Assembly: GCA_954871525.1 (NCBI GenBank)
Contig: OX940865.1
Coordinates: 5,208,001-5,272,000 of the forward strand
DNA: 64,000 bases
Direction: 5' to 3'
Source of the DNA: Parietaria judaica
Taxonomy: Eukaryota > Streptophyta > Magnoliopsida > Rosales > Urticaceae
The notes beneath the pieces are model-generated. The model worked only from the letters and a program-made list of their open reading frames with translations, made no database searches and had not been told where the DNA came from. Position 1 is the stretch's first letter; each line of letters starts with the position of its first letter. The position numbers were made by a program, and so were the translations under genes. Below are positions 10,446 to 20,420 of this stretch, piece by piece.

Positions 10446-13400
10446 CTAATCGAGCCACCGTGTGATCCCGTCGTCTTCCCCTACCGCCGCCAGAATCTCG
10501 ATGCTTACGTCTAACATGGCCTGCAATGTTTTTGTGTAATATTTAATTTAAACAAAATACCTATCCATTCATTACATCTAAAAGCTCAGGAGAAAAACCA
10601 GAGTACTTTTCAAAGTGAACCAGCTATGCGATTTGTAATTATTTGGCTCCGACAGGCATAAATATCCAAAGTTTACTAAATGAGGCAGCATACCCCTACT
10701 CTTTTATTTTTTCTGGCAGCAAAAGTGCCCAATGTTACCTAAACCATGCAAATGAACATCCGCTGGAAAGATAAAATATTTATCTACAACTTTTTAGTTT
10801 TACATTTCATCATAAAAAGTCATTAAGTATAGTAAAATTTTCTCGGAACAAATATTTTGCATTAAACTTACGTCCAATTTTACGTTGTATTTGAAATTTC
10901 GTATTTTTTGAAAACTTATTTTACAAAACTTAAAACATAAACGTTGTAGATCTATCTCTTTTCTTTCCAACCATAGGTGATGCATAAAATTTGGACAAAA
11001 AATGAGTGAGTTATGTAAAAAATACAAAAAGTGTGCATATAGAGGAGGATAACTCTCTAGCGGTCAACTAACGGAAAACACGAAAATATCTAACAGATCA
11101 AACATTGGGTACATTAGCCACCAAAAATAAACATTGGGTACATAATTCGCAAAAGATCAAACATTGGGTACATTAGCCGCAGTTTACCCTTTAAGATAAG
11201 AGAGTAACTAACCATGGGATTTCTGCAATTGATGAGCTTGCACTCCTCCAAAGAACCTTCCAACATCCAGCTCTCCCAAACATCGAAACTGTGACTCGCA
11301 AACACGAATTCCATTCTTCTATTGATCTGCCGTCAAAATTCAAAGCGCGATTATAATATAATATGTTAGATCAGCTTCCAATATGGGGAAAGAATTAATG
11401 TATTTTAACAAAATGAAATTGGTAAAAGAGTATGAGAATGATATTTTATTTATCATTCAACTACGAGTTTACAATCGTATTAGAAAACTACAACTGATGC
11501 GTTAAGAAAATAGACATACAATCCTGGTTAACAGATCTTTTCATAGGATTGAAACTGGTGAATCTCCGTTTTTCTATTATGTCTATCCTAAAAACCCTAA
11601 AGGCAACATCACTATTTAAATAAGCCATTTGTCAAATATTCATGTAGCTATTGTTCATATTAAATATCTCTAGACTCGTTAAAGGTAAATACGTTATGTT
11701 TCTAGACCTGGTTTGTACGTATATACTGGGTAGTTTTGCCTCTTGGGAACTATACGTATTTGTTCTACCCAAATATTTTTTTACGCTCTTTTTCTCAGTA
11801 CACTATGCTCTTTTTCTCAGTACACTAGAACACAACTTTCATTGATTCAAGGTCTCTTAGAAAGACTAAAAACACGTAAAGAAAGAAGAAACAAATAAGC
11901 ATAAGTACAAAATGCATCAGTAACATTACCTGCAATAACTTTCCGCCGGCAGCAAATGACCGCAGCCCAATCGTGTCCTATTATTCAATTAACGTTCACT
12001 TTAGCTAATTACACGGAAAAGAAAGAAGAAAAGAAATCCAAATCAGTAACAGAGAATGGAGAGAAAAATAGGCAATTGTAAACAAACCTTGCTTCTAGAA
12101 GCAACTAGAAACTGAGCGGCAGGATCTCTTTTTGTGACTCCCGGAATAGAATCCAAAAACCACCCACCACCTTTCGCTCTTTGCCTCGAAACATGAAAAG
12201 CAGGACGATCTCGTGCATATAGCGCAACGACGTAACCATCTTTCAACAGATCAATGGGCTTTCCAGTGAGCCTCCTGATCGATTTCGAAAGCTGGCTCGA
12301 AGGAGATTCTTGTACGGATTCTGTCGGTGTTTTCCTGCTTCTAGAATCTTCTGGAGATGCAAATCTAGAACCGGAACTCAAAGCTTGATCTGTCCCGCTC
12401 ATGGCGGTATCGTCTTCTCGTTGTGACGTGCTCTCCTTTTCAAGGGCTAGAGAGTCATCTGGCTTTTGCCACGATTTTTGCCTCGCATGTCTCTTTTTTG
12501 CCTTCTTTCCAGATCTGCCCCTCCTTCCATCGGATCGTGTGGCAGGGCTCTGAGACAATCCCGAGCTTTGAGGCTGGGTAGAAGCGTCTTTTCTATCTGT
12601 CACTCCTTTGTTTTTCGAGCTCTCTGAAGTTAGTTGTGTTTTGTTAGCGGTTAGCTGCTCATGAATAGGGGCTTTTTCTCTTTTATCATATTCTTCGTTC
12701 TCATTAGCTATCATGCTCGTTTCTTCTTCATCGTCATCAGAAATAGCATTTTCTGGAACAACCCCTTCTAAAAAATATGTCTGGAGTATAGAGATGGCTT
12801 TATCCCTTATCTCCATCCACACTTCTTCGCTGTAGTCTGCACTGCGAGGAAGTATCAAAACATTCGGCATTTCCTTTACCTGAAGAAAGGTACAATTAAA
12901 ATTAAAAACTCTATCTTCTAAATGTTCAAACAAAAAGACATGAAAGGAGGAGAAAATCAAGTGGCCAAGCATAGAAACTTAATCAAACTATGAGTACAAT
13001 GTGGCTCCGTACACGAAAGATGAAAAGTTATGACACAAAGTAAATGGGTTTGGATTGACCTTAAAAGGATCCGAGTTCAATCAACACGTACACCATTAAC
13101 ACGTTAAAGATAAACACAGTAAACTAGATACAGACCCGTACCCAATTAGACACGAACAAAATATTCATTTTGCATTTAATGTATTATTATTAACCGTTTT
13201 AAAACTGACTATACGTCAAATATATTTTCTTATTTTATTATTCAAATTGCTCAATTGGTGAAAATATAATAATATGGCTAATTAGTTTTTAAGACCTTAT
13301 GTTAATTTATTACATTAATTAAGTGAGAAAAGCCTAAAATGAAATTTTCTTCTAATAGTTACTCGATTAAATGAGTAACTCCGTAACCACAATCGATTAA

Positions 13401-15215
13401 ATGAGTTACTTGATTCAGACACGATAACACGCCACACGGTCAATAATAAAGTCAAACACGTTTAACAAGATTACCAAGTGAGACGGGTCTGGTCCTCATA
13501 TAATTAGTCAAAAACGATAAAGACACGGCATGAACATGGCAGGAGACACGAATTGCCACCCCTAATTAGGGCAATGAAGCATTACAGCAAAGCTTAGTGC
13601 CTTTAGCATCTCAAAAGAAGACACCCAGAAAGTCATATAAGAGAATATGAAAATTTACCCACGCTTCCATCCACTGAGGCCCTTCAGCACCGTCTAGGGC
13701 ACAACCAGCTAGGGTTCCGTCAATCAAAAGTTGTTTCACGGCACAGTCATCCAACAACTGAGTGCTGCCGGTATTTACAAGAAACGCCCCTTTAGAGAAA
13801 ATGGGTAACTAATTAATCCATACGTAAAAACTAGAAACATATATTAACGTGTAATAATAATATACAGGGAAATCATTACCGGGTTTTATGTGCTGCAAGC
13901 ATTCTGCATTTAGAATTTGTATCGTCTCGTTTGAGAGAGCACAATGGAGAGAGACGAGATCACTCGCAGCGAGCAAATCATTAAGTGTGTCCATTCTCCG
14001 AGCAGCAGAAGGAAAGGCTATCTTAGGCCTTGTCATGCTTCCATTTCCCTGTTTAAATTTGTTCCCACCAAAAAACTTGATATCAAACTCAAAACAGACC
14101 CGATTACACAAAACCGCATTAAGAAAATCCTCAAAGGATCAAACTTTGTAGCTTTTCGAGAAGAATGTATGCTATTAAACATGGGATTTAAGTCGAATTT
14201 GATGTGTAGAGATCACTGTTCAGTTAGAAACTAGATTAACAAAGTAAGAGCATATAAATCACTCGCATTTATATGAAGTCGAATTTGACATTTGAAGATC
14301 TTTGTTCAGTAAGACACAACTACTTAGAACACGAAAATCACTCCCACTTCTCTGTGTTTCGTTTTGAAGAAGAATGTAAGCCATTTCTATGGGATTGAAG
14401 TAGAATTTGATATTTGAAGATCTTTGTTCAGTGTAACACAGAGATCTCCAAGTAGGATCATGTAAATCACTCTAATTTCAACCTGTTTCTTGTTCATAAG
14501 AACTACATTGCCTATGAGAAAGTTCATCTTTGAATTAAACGTAACCATTTGAAGCATATCAATCTCAAGCAAGCACAATTCAAGAAGAGATGGAACGAAA
14601 GCGCACACGAACCTCTTGAACATCGACGTAGAGAACGCTCATCTTGAAAGCCAAGCTCCGCGACGCCAAAGAGCTTGCCGAAGCGGATCGGCCAACGATC
14701 CCGAGCACGAGGCCGCGGCAGCGCCGCATCCCGCGGCAGAGTGGCTGCACGGAGCCAAGCCAGCCGGAGGCTGAGAGCGCGTGGCGCGAGAGGAGGTGCG
14801 TGCGGCGGAGGAGGCCGAGCGCGAGCGCCATCACCGTGTCGGCGATCTCCTCGGCGCGCGAAGCGTCGACGTGCACGAGCCGGAGCCCGAGGTCGGCGGC
14901 GAGCGCGGAGTCGGTGGCGCGGTCGGCGGAGCCGAGGCAGAGCACGAGCTGGCTCGGCCGGAGCCGGCGCTGAGCGGCGCGGGGGAGGAACGCGAGCGAG
15001 TGGACCAGCACGGCGGCGGCGGACTCGATCTTGCCGTCGGCGAGGCGCGCCAGAGGCACGTGCTCCACGGCGGCGACGCCGGAGAGCGAGTCCTGCTCCG
15101 GCGAGCAGTCCTCGATGCAGTTTAGGGTTACGATCGTTGGGAGAGAGGAAGAGGGAGGTGCATGGTGGCTCCGGTGGTCCAGCGCCGCACCGGATCTCGT
15201 TCTCCCTCCGCTCAT
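10446..15215 (-). CDS. AN: ANGUSTIFOLIA, plant CtBP/BARS-family protein
   Basis: AN controls polar cell expansion, cortical microtubule order and trichome branching; in Arabidopsis it associates with the trans-Golgi network and cytoplasm. Coding exons on the minus strand: 15215-14613, 14048-13880, 13789-13659, 12879-12088, 11977-11930, 11326-11213, 10520-10446. All introns are GT-AG, phases agree, and the product is 643 residues, close to Arabidopsis AN (636). Residues 25-330 form the 2-hydroxyacid-dehydrogenase-like fold: LNCIEDCSPEQD, the nucleotide-binding turn VLGIVGRS (170-177), RRMDTLNDLLAASD and LAGCALDGAEGPQWMEAW. A basic stretch GRRGRSGKKAKKRHARQK (419-436) is the nuclear-localisation-like signal, in an acidic Ser-rich region. 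The plant-specific C-terminus has RRMEFVFASHSFDVWESWM and ends DGITRWLD. The start ATG opens exon 1 just before the conserved domain. No frame damage is seen; it should be functional. Confidence 0.97.
10521..11212. repeat. AN intron 6 with a MULE/foldback-like insertion
   Basis: This 692-bp intron contains 'aaacattgggtacat' at about 11102, 11130 and 11158, ending in 'gccgcagtttaccc' near 11190. An inverted, diverged counterpart lies at about 10650-10725 ('aggcataaatatccaaagttt' and 'cagcatacccc'). Tips such as 'gggtaaactgcggctaatg' resemble non-autonomous MULE ends and the style of the foldback at 16089-17260. I could not fix a target duplication. The intron still splices in phase. Confidence 0.4.
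12880..13658. repeat. AN intron 3 with a decayed hAT-like insertion
   Basis: This is the longest AN intron, 779 bp. Near 13550-13567 it has 'gacacgaattgccacccctaatt', whose reverse complement 'ggggtggcaattcgtgtc' is a common tip of short non-autonomous plant hAT-type repeats. Upstream are many 'acacg' and 'gacacg' words (13090-13510) typical of that family. No clean opposite end or 8-bp duplication was found. Confidence 0.3.
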
Positions 15216-15733
15216 CTACGTCGTCGTTTTGGATCTCTCTCTCTGTCGAAGTGAGTGAGTGAGTGGTTTACTTGGAGGTTTGGAAATGGCGGATTAGGGC
15301 TTCGTCGTCGTAAATTGGGGGAGATTTGGGGGGTAAAATTGGAATTTGGGTGATTTTAACGGCCGACGGTTGGTTCTGTTAAGATGTCGTTTTTGAAATG
15401 TGTCGTGGGTCTGGACAAGTGAAACGTGACAAGAGGAAAAACAAACTCAACAAGAAACTTAGTAATTTCCATCGTCGTTTAGGTTTCTTTATTACTCTTT
15501 CTCTTTAAGTAGTGTAAACCGGACATGTTTCCGGTTTCCGTTTCCGTTTATTTTCCTGTCTGTTTTGGTATGGCCTGGTTCCTATGTTTTTACAGCTTTT
15601 ATAACTGGAGTAGCCCTAGTTCCGGTCTCAAAAAAATTAATGGGCGCCCGATGTGTTTCTCAAATAATTTTACTTTACTAGTTAATTGAAGGTAAGTGTT
15701 GTGGGTAAAAACTCGCTTGTCAACAGTTATGGC
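15216..15733 (-). promoter_or_regulatory. AN 5' untranslated and upstream region
   Basis: Directly upstream of the AN start, the minus strand carries a GA-rich run ('cagagagagagatcc') and a 'cactcactcact' repeat at 15232-15263, typical of plant 5' leaders. No convincing TATA box was seen in the next 300 bp, which fits a broadly expressed gene. The segment ends at a hAT-like element starting about 15734, so the AN promoter is probably confined to roughly 500 bp. Confidence 0.5.
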
Positions 15734-16079
15734 CAGTGGCGGATTCAGGATTTTTCGATAGGTGGGGCCAATTTTTTTTAAAGAATTTTTCGTACTTAAT
15801 TGCATTTTCGAACACGAAATTTTAATAAAATTCTAAAAAATACGTAAAAACGATGAAAATGTGATGCAATCACGTGATAAATATTACATGTATTATTTCT
15901 TCATTAAATATGTTAAATTATATTTTTCTTGCATAGAAATTAGATTATAGCTTCAAGATATGTGAAGCTTTAATATTTTTCTATATATTATTAAACGTGT
16001 TATATATATATATGTGTATATATATATAAAAGAATTCGAAAACATGTAGCGTATGGTTGTTATTTTGGATACACTATAA

Positions 16080-16088
16080 TATAAATAT
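16080..16088. repeat. MULE 9-bp target duplication, left copy
   Basis: TATAAATAT, repeated exactly at 17261-17269 on the other side of the foldback element. Confidence 0.85.
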
Positions 16089-16384
16089 GGGATAATAGCG
16101 GCTAAAGTAGTCAAACTTTCATGATTTGTGTCGATAAATGTCCAAACTGGATTTATAGCGGCTAAAGTAGCCAAACTCGGTCAATCTGTGGCAAGCACCA
16201 ATTCTGTCCAGTCAAACTTAACATCCGTTAGTCTATCGCCACGTCACTTACACGTTATATCAAACTTTGGGTATTTATGCCGTGATAAAACCAAAGTTTG
16301 GGTATTTATGCCGCGATAAACCATTTTATATATTTTTTCGCTTGTTCACGTCATCTAAATAAAAGTTAAAATATTATAGTTTTG

Positions 16385-16445
16385 GTAGGACTCGAACTCA
16401 TCACTTTCCCCCTCATAAAAGGACAATATAACCATCAAACCACAT
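16385..16445 (-). other. tRNA-like (Pol III box-like) segment in the left foldback arm
   Basis: Read on the minus strand, a D-arm-like 'tgatggttatattg' is followed ~30 bp later by 'gatgagttcgagtcctacc', containing GAGTTCGAGTCC, a close match to a tRNA B box. The same module occurs in the other arm in opposite orientation. It does not fold into a full tRNA, so this is a tRNA-derived or convergent head. Confidence 0.35.
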
Positions 16446-16539
16446 TCACTTCACGTTATATCTTGACAAAAAAAAAAGAATATACATAGAAACTTATTGA
16501 TAAGTGATCATAGTAATGGAAACATATGTATTTTTCGCA

Positions 16540-16930
16540 CCGAGTTCGGGTTGACTAATTTGGAACGGGGTGAGTTGAATTTTTCGGACCGGGGTCGAGT
16601 TGAATTTTTTAGAACAGGGCTGAGTTGAATTTTTTGGACAGTGGTCAAGTTGAATTTTTTGTACCGGATTCATGTTGACTTTGTCGGTACGAGTTCGGGT
16701 TGCCTTTTTTAGAACCGGGTCATGTTAACTTTTTGAAACAGCGTCGGGTTAACTTTTTCAACCTGAATCTGGTACAAAATATTCAACCCGACCAAATTCT
16801 GTAAAAGTCAACCCATGGATATGAAAAAGTCAACCTGGCCCTGTTCTAAAAAAGTCAACTCAATCCTGGTCCGAAAAGGTCAACCCAACCCCTTTCCTAA
16901 TAAGTCAATCCGAAACCGGTGCGAAAAAAA
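16540..16930. repeat. Inverted arrays of ~28-bp tandem repeats at the foldback core
   Basis: From about 16545 to 16765, units of the form 'gggt(t)gagttgaattttt' plus 'ggaccgg' repeat about eight times. From about 16770 to 16925 the complement ('aaaagtcaaccc', 'ggtccg') repeats in the opposite direction. The core would fold into a long imperfect hairpin. Confidence 0.75.
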
Positions 16931-17009
16931 CATATGTTTCTATTACTATGCCACTTATTAATAAGTTTCTATTTATATTCTTATTTTTGTCAAGATATAA
17001 CGTGAGGTG

Positions 17010-17077
17010 CACGTGTTTAGTGGTTATGCTGCTCTTATATGTGGGGGGAAGTGATGAGTTCGAGTCCTACCAAAGCC
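17010..17077 (+). other. tRNA-like (Pol III box-like) segment in the right foldback arm
   Basis: The plus strand has 'tttagtggttatgctgc', similar to a tRNA D-arm, then 'gatgagttcgagtcctacc' with a B-box-like core. It mirrors 16385-16445. It is not a complete tRNA gene. Confidence 0.35.
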
Positions 17078-17260
17078 ATAATATTTTAACCTTTATTTAG
17101 ATGATGTCAGCAACAAATTTTTTTTAAAATAGTTTGACTGGACGGAATAAGTGCTTGCCACAGATTGACCAAGTTTGGCTACTATAGCCGCTATAAATCC
17201 AGTTTGGACCTTTATCAACACAAATCATGAAAGTTTGGCTATTTTAGCTGCTATTATCCC

Positions 17261-17269
17261 TATAAATAT
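17261..17269. repeat. MULE 9-bp target duplication, right copy
   Basis: TATAAATAT, identical to 16080-16088; the sequence is AT-rich but the match is exact and sits exactly at both element tips. Confidence 0.85.
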
Positions 17270-17791
17270 TACTGAAAGTGAAAACTAATGAATACAAATA
17301 AATTTAGTAAATTCTAAGTATTATTACTTATTAGCAAATAATATTATTTTAATGCACAACACAAATAACTCCCAAGACATAAATAAATAAAGTAGGGCCC
17401 ACAATAAATTTAATCAAAACACTAGTCACAAGTAAGTTTTTTTTTTTTTTTTTTTTTAAAGTCACAAGTCAGATAGATAAAAATGTATATTTATATATAT
17501 AAAAGGAGATAGGAGTCATGTCGAGCTTCCATCATCACTATTCATCATCTTCTTCCTTAAATAAAAATATTCAACTGTTAGTTTTTTTGAAACTTCTCCA
17601 TGACTGCCGAGGTTTCTACCCGAGATTGGTCGGCTTTGTGATCTGTCCCAGACAACAAGGGGGGCCGGTAGGCTGGAGTAGGAACGGTCGAACCGTAGAC
17701 GACGGTCTTTGGGTTGAAACTTCCACTAGATCGGAAAACCTTGGAGGGGGCCGTGGCACCTCCACCTCTTGTCGTAGATCCGCCATTGGCT

Positions 17792-20171
17792 ATGTGTGTC
17801 ATACCCATTAAGTGCATTAAGTACAAAGTGTCTTTGTACTGGATAGGACTTGACCAAGTTTTGAAAGTTGCTCAACTAAGACCGTCACTGACAACTTTGA
17901 ACTAAGTCGTAAAAGATGATCAAATTGTAATTAATCTAAATCCTGAAGTGATCTTGAACCCCGACTGTTAGCTTGATTGTTATTTGATTTGCTAGTTAAA
18001 GAACACAACATAACGTTGTTCCCAAAGCCGCTATATTGGGAACATGATAGTCGACAGGGAAGGATAGCTCGATCACAGATATTGATATCACATAGCTTTT
18101 TACTAAGTCAAGATGATTCCCGGAATTGTCGGTCTTGAGAAGTAGTACAAGTACTCATGTGCAGGTTACGTCTCGAAATCGTATGTGAGTCGTCTACAAT
18201 ACCACCGATGGAATTCAGGAAGAAAAGCACTGAGGGGTTAAATAGTAAAACGCCTGCTTAAGTGTGAATCATCAAGTGAAAGATTAATCACTGAAATTTG
18301 ATTATATCAATGGACACCTTGAAACAAAAGGAATATATTATTTGCATGACTAAAGAGTACAGCTTCGGGTTTTTAGTGGAGTAACACCGGAGTAAATGGA
18401 TTAATCCGTTGGAGCTTAAGTGATGTGGGTCCATGGTCCACATGATAACTTTGTAAAGGACCAATCGTACAATTAGAATATTTGTTACTCTAATTTATGA
18501 TAGAAATTTTTAAACTAAAGCTTGTGTCAAGTTTTGAAAAGTTTCAAAAAGTTGCGGCAAAAGTACCTTAAGTGTGCCAAAGAAATAGCTAATTGGAAAA
18601 AGTCAAAAATGGAATAAATTATCAACATCAACGTTGTATTAATTTTAATTCTAAGAGTTTTTCCTTCTATGATTTTATGTGTAAGATCAACAGAGAAAAA
18701 GATATGAATTATAGATCATTACAAGAGGTTATGTTAATTCATGAGAATTACTTAAAAATAAAATTAATGGGCTAGGTCCATTGGGTTTAATCTTGATTGA
18801 TGGTAAGAGAGAAAATTCGACCAAGCCTAGGTGGATAGGCCGACTAGGTATTTTCCTTATCATATTTTAATTAAAGATTAATTATGTTAATTATCATGAT
18901 ACACATATAAGGCAAGATTTTGAATCATGGAAATTACCAAGCTTGGTTACCAAGCAATGAGTTGGCGATTTCAAGCATGATAGAAATCAAATTTTATATG
19001 TTATGGTAATTCAAGATACTAATTAATCATATTCAAATATGGTATTAATCTAAATTAAATAAATAAGAATTGTATCATGAATATTAATTGTGCATGAATC
19101 ATAAGAACTTGATTTGCAAGTTTTAAGTAAAGATTTATATTGCATAACATTATTTAATTGATATGTTATTTACAAATAAGGAAAAGATTGATAAATCATG
19201 AATCACCTAATTTGATTTAATTGGAATTAATTCTTTGTTAAAAATAATAATAGAAATCGCATAAACCTATTCATGGAATGGGATTGGATTTCTTGGTATT
19301 TATTTTAAATTAAAGAAAATATATTCCCTTGATTAAAATATGATGAAATCCAATTTTGCCTTAATGTGGGTAACATTTCATGATACATATTTAAATCATA
19401 TGAAATTAAATCTTAGGTATTTTAATCATAATAATTTCGACACCTATCTAAATGGGAATGTTGGAATTAGTTCTTGATTGATTTATAATTAACACCAATT
19501 AGGGTCAATTGATTGACACTAATTAAGGTTGATTGATTTATCTATAACTGGAAGTAATGTGTGCATGCCCTTTTACTATAAATACAAGGCATATGCATCA
19601 CATTCATACAACACTCTCACATGCAAAACTCGAGTTCTCTCTCTCAAAAGAGTTCTCGAATTCTCTCTCTCTCTCTAGAAATTCGGCTAGTCTATAAGCA
19701 ACGAAGTTCCGTCAAGCAAATCCCACGCTTTGTGTACGAGGAAGTTCTAGAGAATATCCCGGAAGGCTTTGGGAGTTTCCTTGTCGTCTCAGAAGTCGTG
19801 CAAAAGTTCTGCTCAACCTGCCTAGGCGCATTCACCAAGACCGGCGGAAGCTCTGTCCAAATTCAGAAAGCGCAGTGGAAGTCATCGTGAGATTTAGGTA
19901 CGCCCTTATGCATTGGGTAAATAAATGCGAAATCATTTTATTGCTTTATTTATTTCCTTGGCTTGAATTAATAATTACGTGTTTGAATAAATAACTAATT
20001 AATTAACCGATCGAATCTCCGGTATCTTGGTGCTCGATTCTAGAAAAAGGAAGTAACATCGAAAAGTGTAAACTGGGCCTTCCCGTGTAAAACAAATTTT
20101 TAAAGTTACCCCGATGGATCGAGGGCCCATCCCGAGATATGACGGAGGGGACATTAATATTTTCCCCAACA
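17792..20171 (+). repeat. Diverged copia-type LTR fragment, 5' end missing
   Basis: This segment is colinear with the solo LTRs at 52152-54919 and 60787-63537 but much diverged. Shared landmarks in order: 'gtgcattaagta', 'agaccgtcactgacaact', 'ttgggaacatgatagtc', 'ttggagcttaagtgat' with 'gggtccatggtcc', a TATA box, a CT-rich leader, and 'cttatgcattgggtaaataa'. It ends in CCAACA at 20171. About the first 310 bp of the family LTR are absent; the hAT-like right end abuts here. The plus frame at 19621-19890 lies in the LTR leader and is not a gene. Confidence 0.75.
19577..19584 (+). promoter_or_regulatory. TATA box of the diverged copia LTR
   Basis: TATAAATA is followed by 'caaggcatatgcatcac' and a CT-rich leader. 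The position corresponds to the TATA boxes of the two younger family members (54348 and 62961). Confidence 0.6.
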
Positions 20172-20420
20172 TTTCCCTTTCTTTCGCCATTGTTGTACTG
20201 TGCTTCGTCCTTCCAAGCTGTGGTCTAGGTTTTCAGGTTCTCCTCTTGCTTTTGCTTTCCGATTTATAGGTTTTGTTATTGTTTTAAAATTGGATAAGCA
20301 AGGCTAGGTTCTGGTTTGCGTATTTTTCGAGTTTTAGGTTAAGGTTTCTGGGTTTGAGGGTTCGAGGGTTTGAATATCTGGGTTTTTTGTTGCTTAGGTT
20401 TTCGTAGAAGATTCGTAGAT

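Larger units (their letters stand above)
16089..17260. mobile_element. Foldback-type MULE with very long terminal inverted repeats
   Basis: This 1172-bp element starts GGGATAATAGCGGCTAAAG and ends in the inverse, with a perfect 9-bp duplication TATAAATAT at 16080-16088 and 17261-17269. Nine bases is the Mutator-superfamily signature. The arms pair from the tips almost to the centre near 16770; the left arm has about 125 extra bases (16222-16345) absent from the right. The inner arms are built of ~28-bp tandem repeats. This matches foldback MULEs such as Arabidopsis FARE. No transposase is encoded, so it would depend on one in trans. Confidence 0.85.
15734..17788 (+). mobile_element. hAT-like non-autonomous element hosting the foldback MULE
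   Basis: The left end is 'cagtggcggattcagga...ggtggggcc' and the right end, in inverse, is 'ggcccc...gtagatccgccattg'. Paired CAGTGGCGGATC-type ends with nearby GGGGCC are common for plant hAT elements. The flanking 8-mers gttatggc and gctatgtg agree at only five positions, so the duplication is weak. No transposase is visible. Removing the nested MULE leaves about 870 bp. It may instead be two unrelated fragments. Confidence 0.35.

Noticed and set aside
14644..15262. Long plus-strand open frames (up to 195 codons) over AN exon 1
   Set aside because: They are antisense to a conserved, GC-rich exon. Their Arg/Ala-rich translation is a composition artefact with no recognisable domain.
17010..17077. 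A genuine tRNA gene
   Set aside because: Only D-arm-like and B-box-like segments are present; no acceptor stem or anticodon arm can be drawn.
19621..19890. 89-codon plus frame near 19.7 kb
   Set aside because: It starts just after an LTR TATA box in the transcribed leader, and equivalent positions in the younger LTR copies do not keep the frame.
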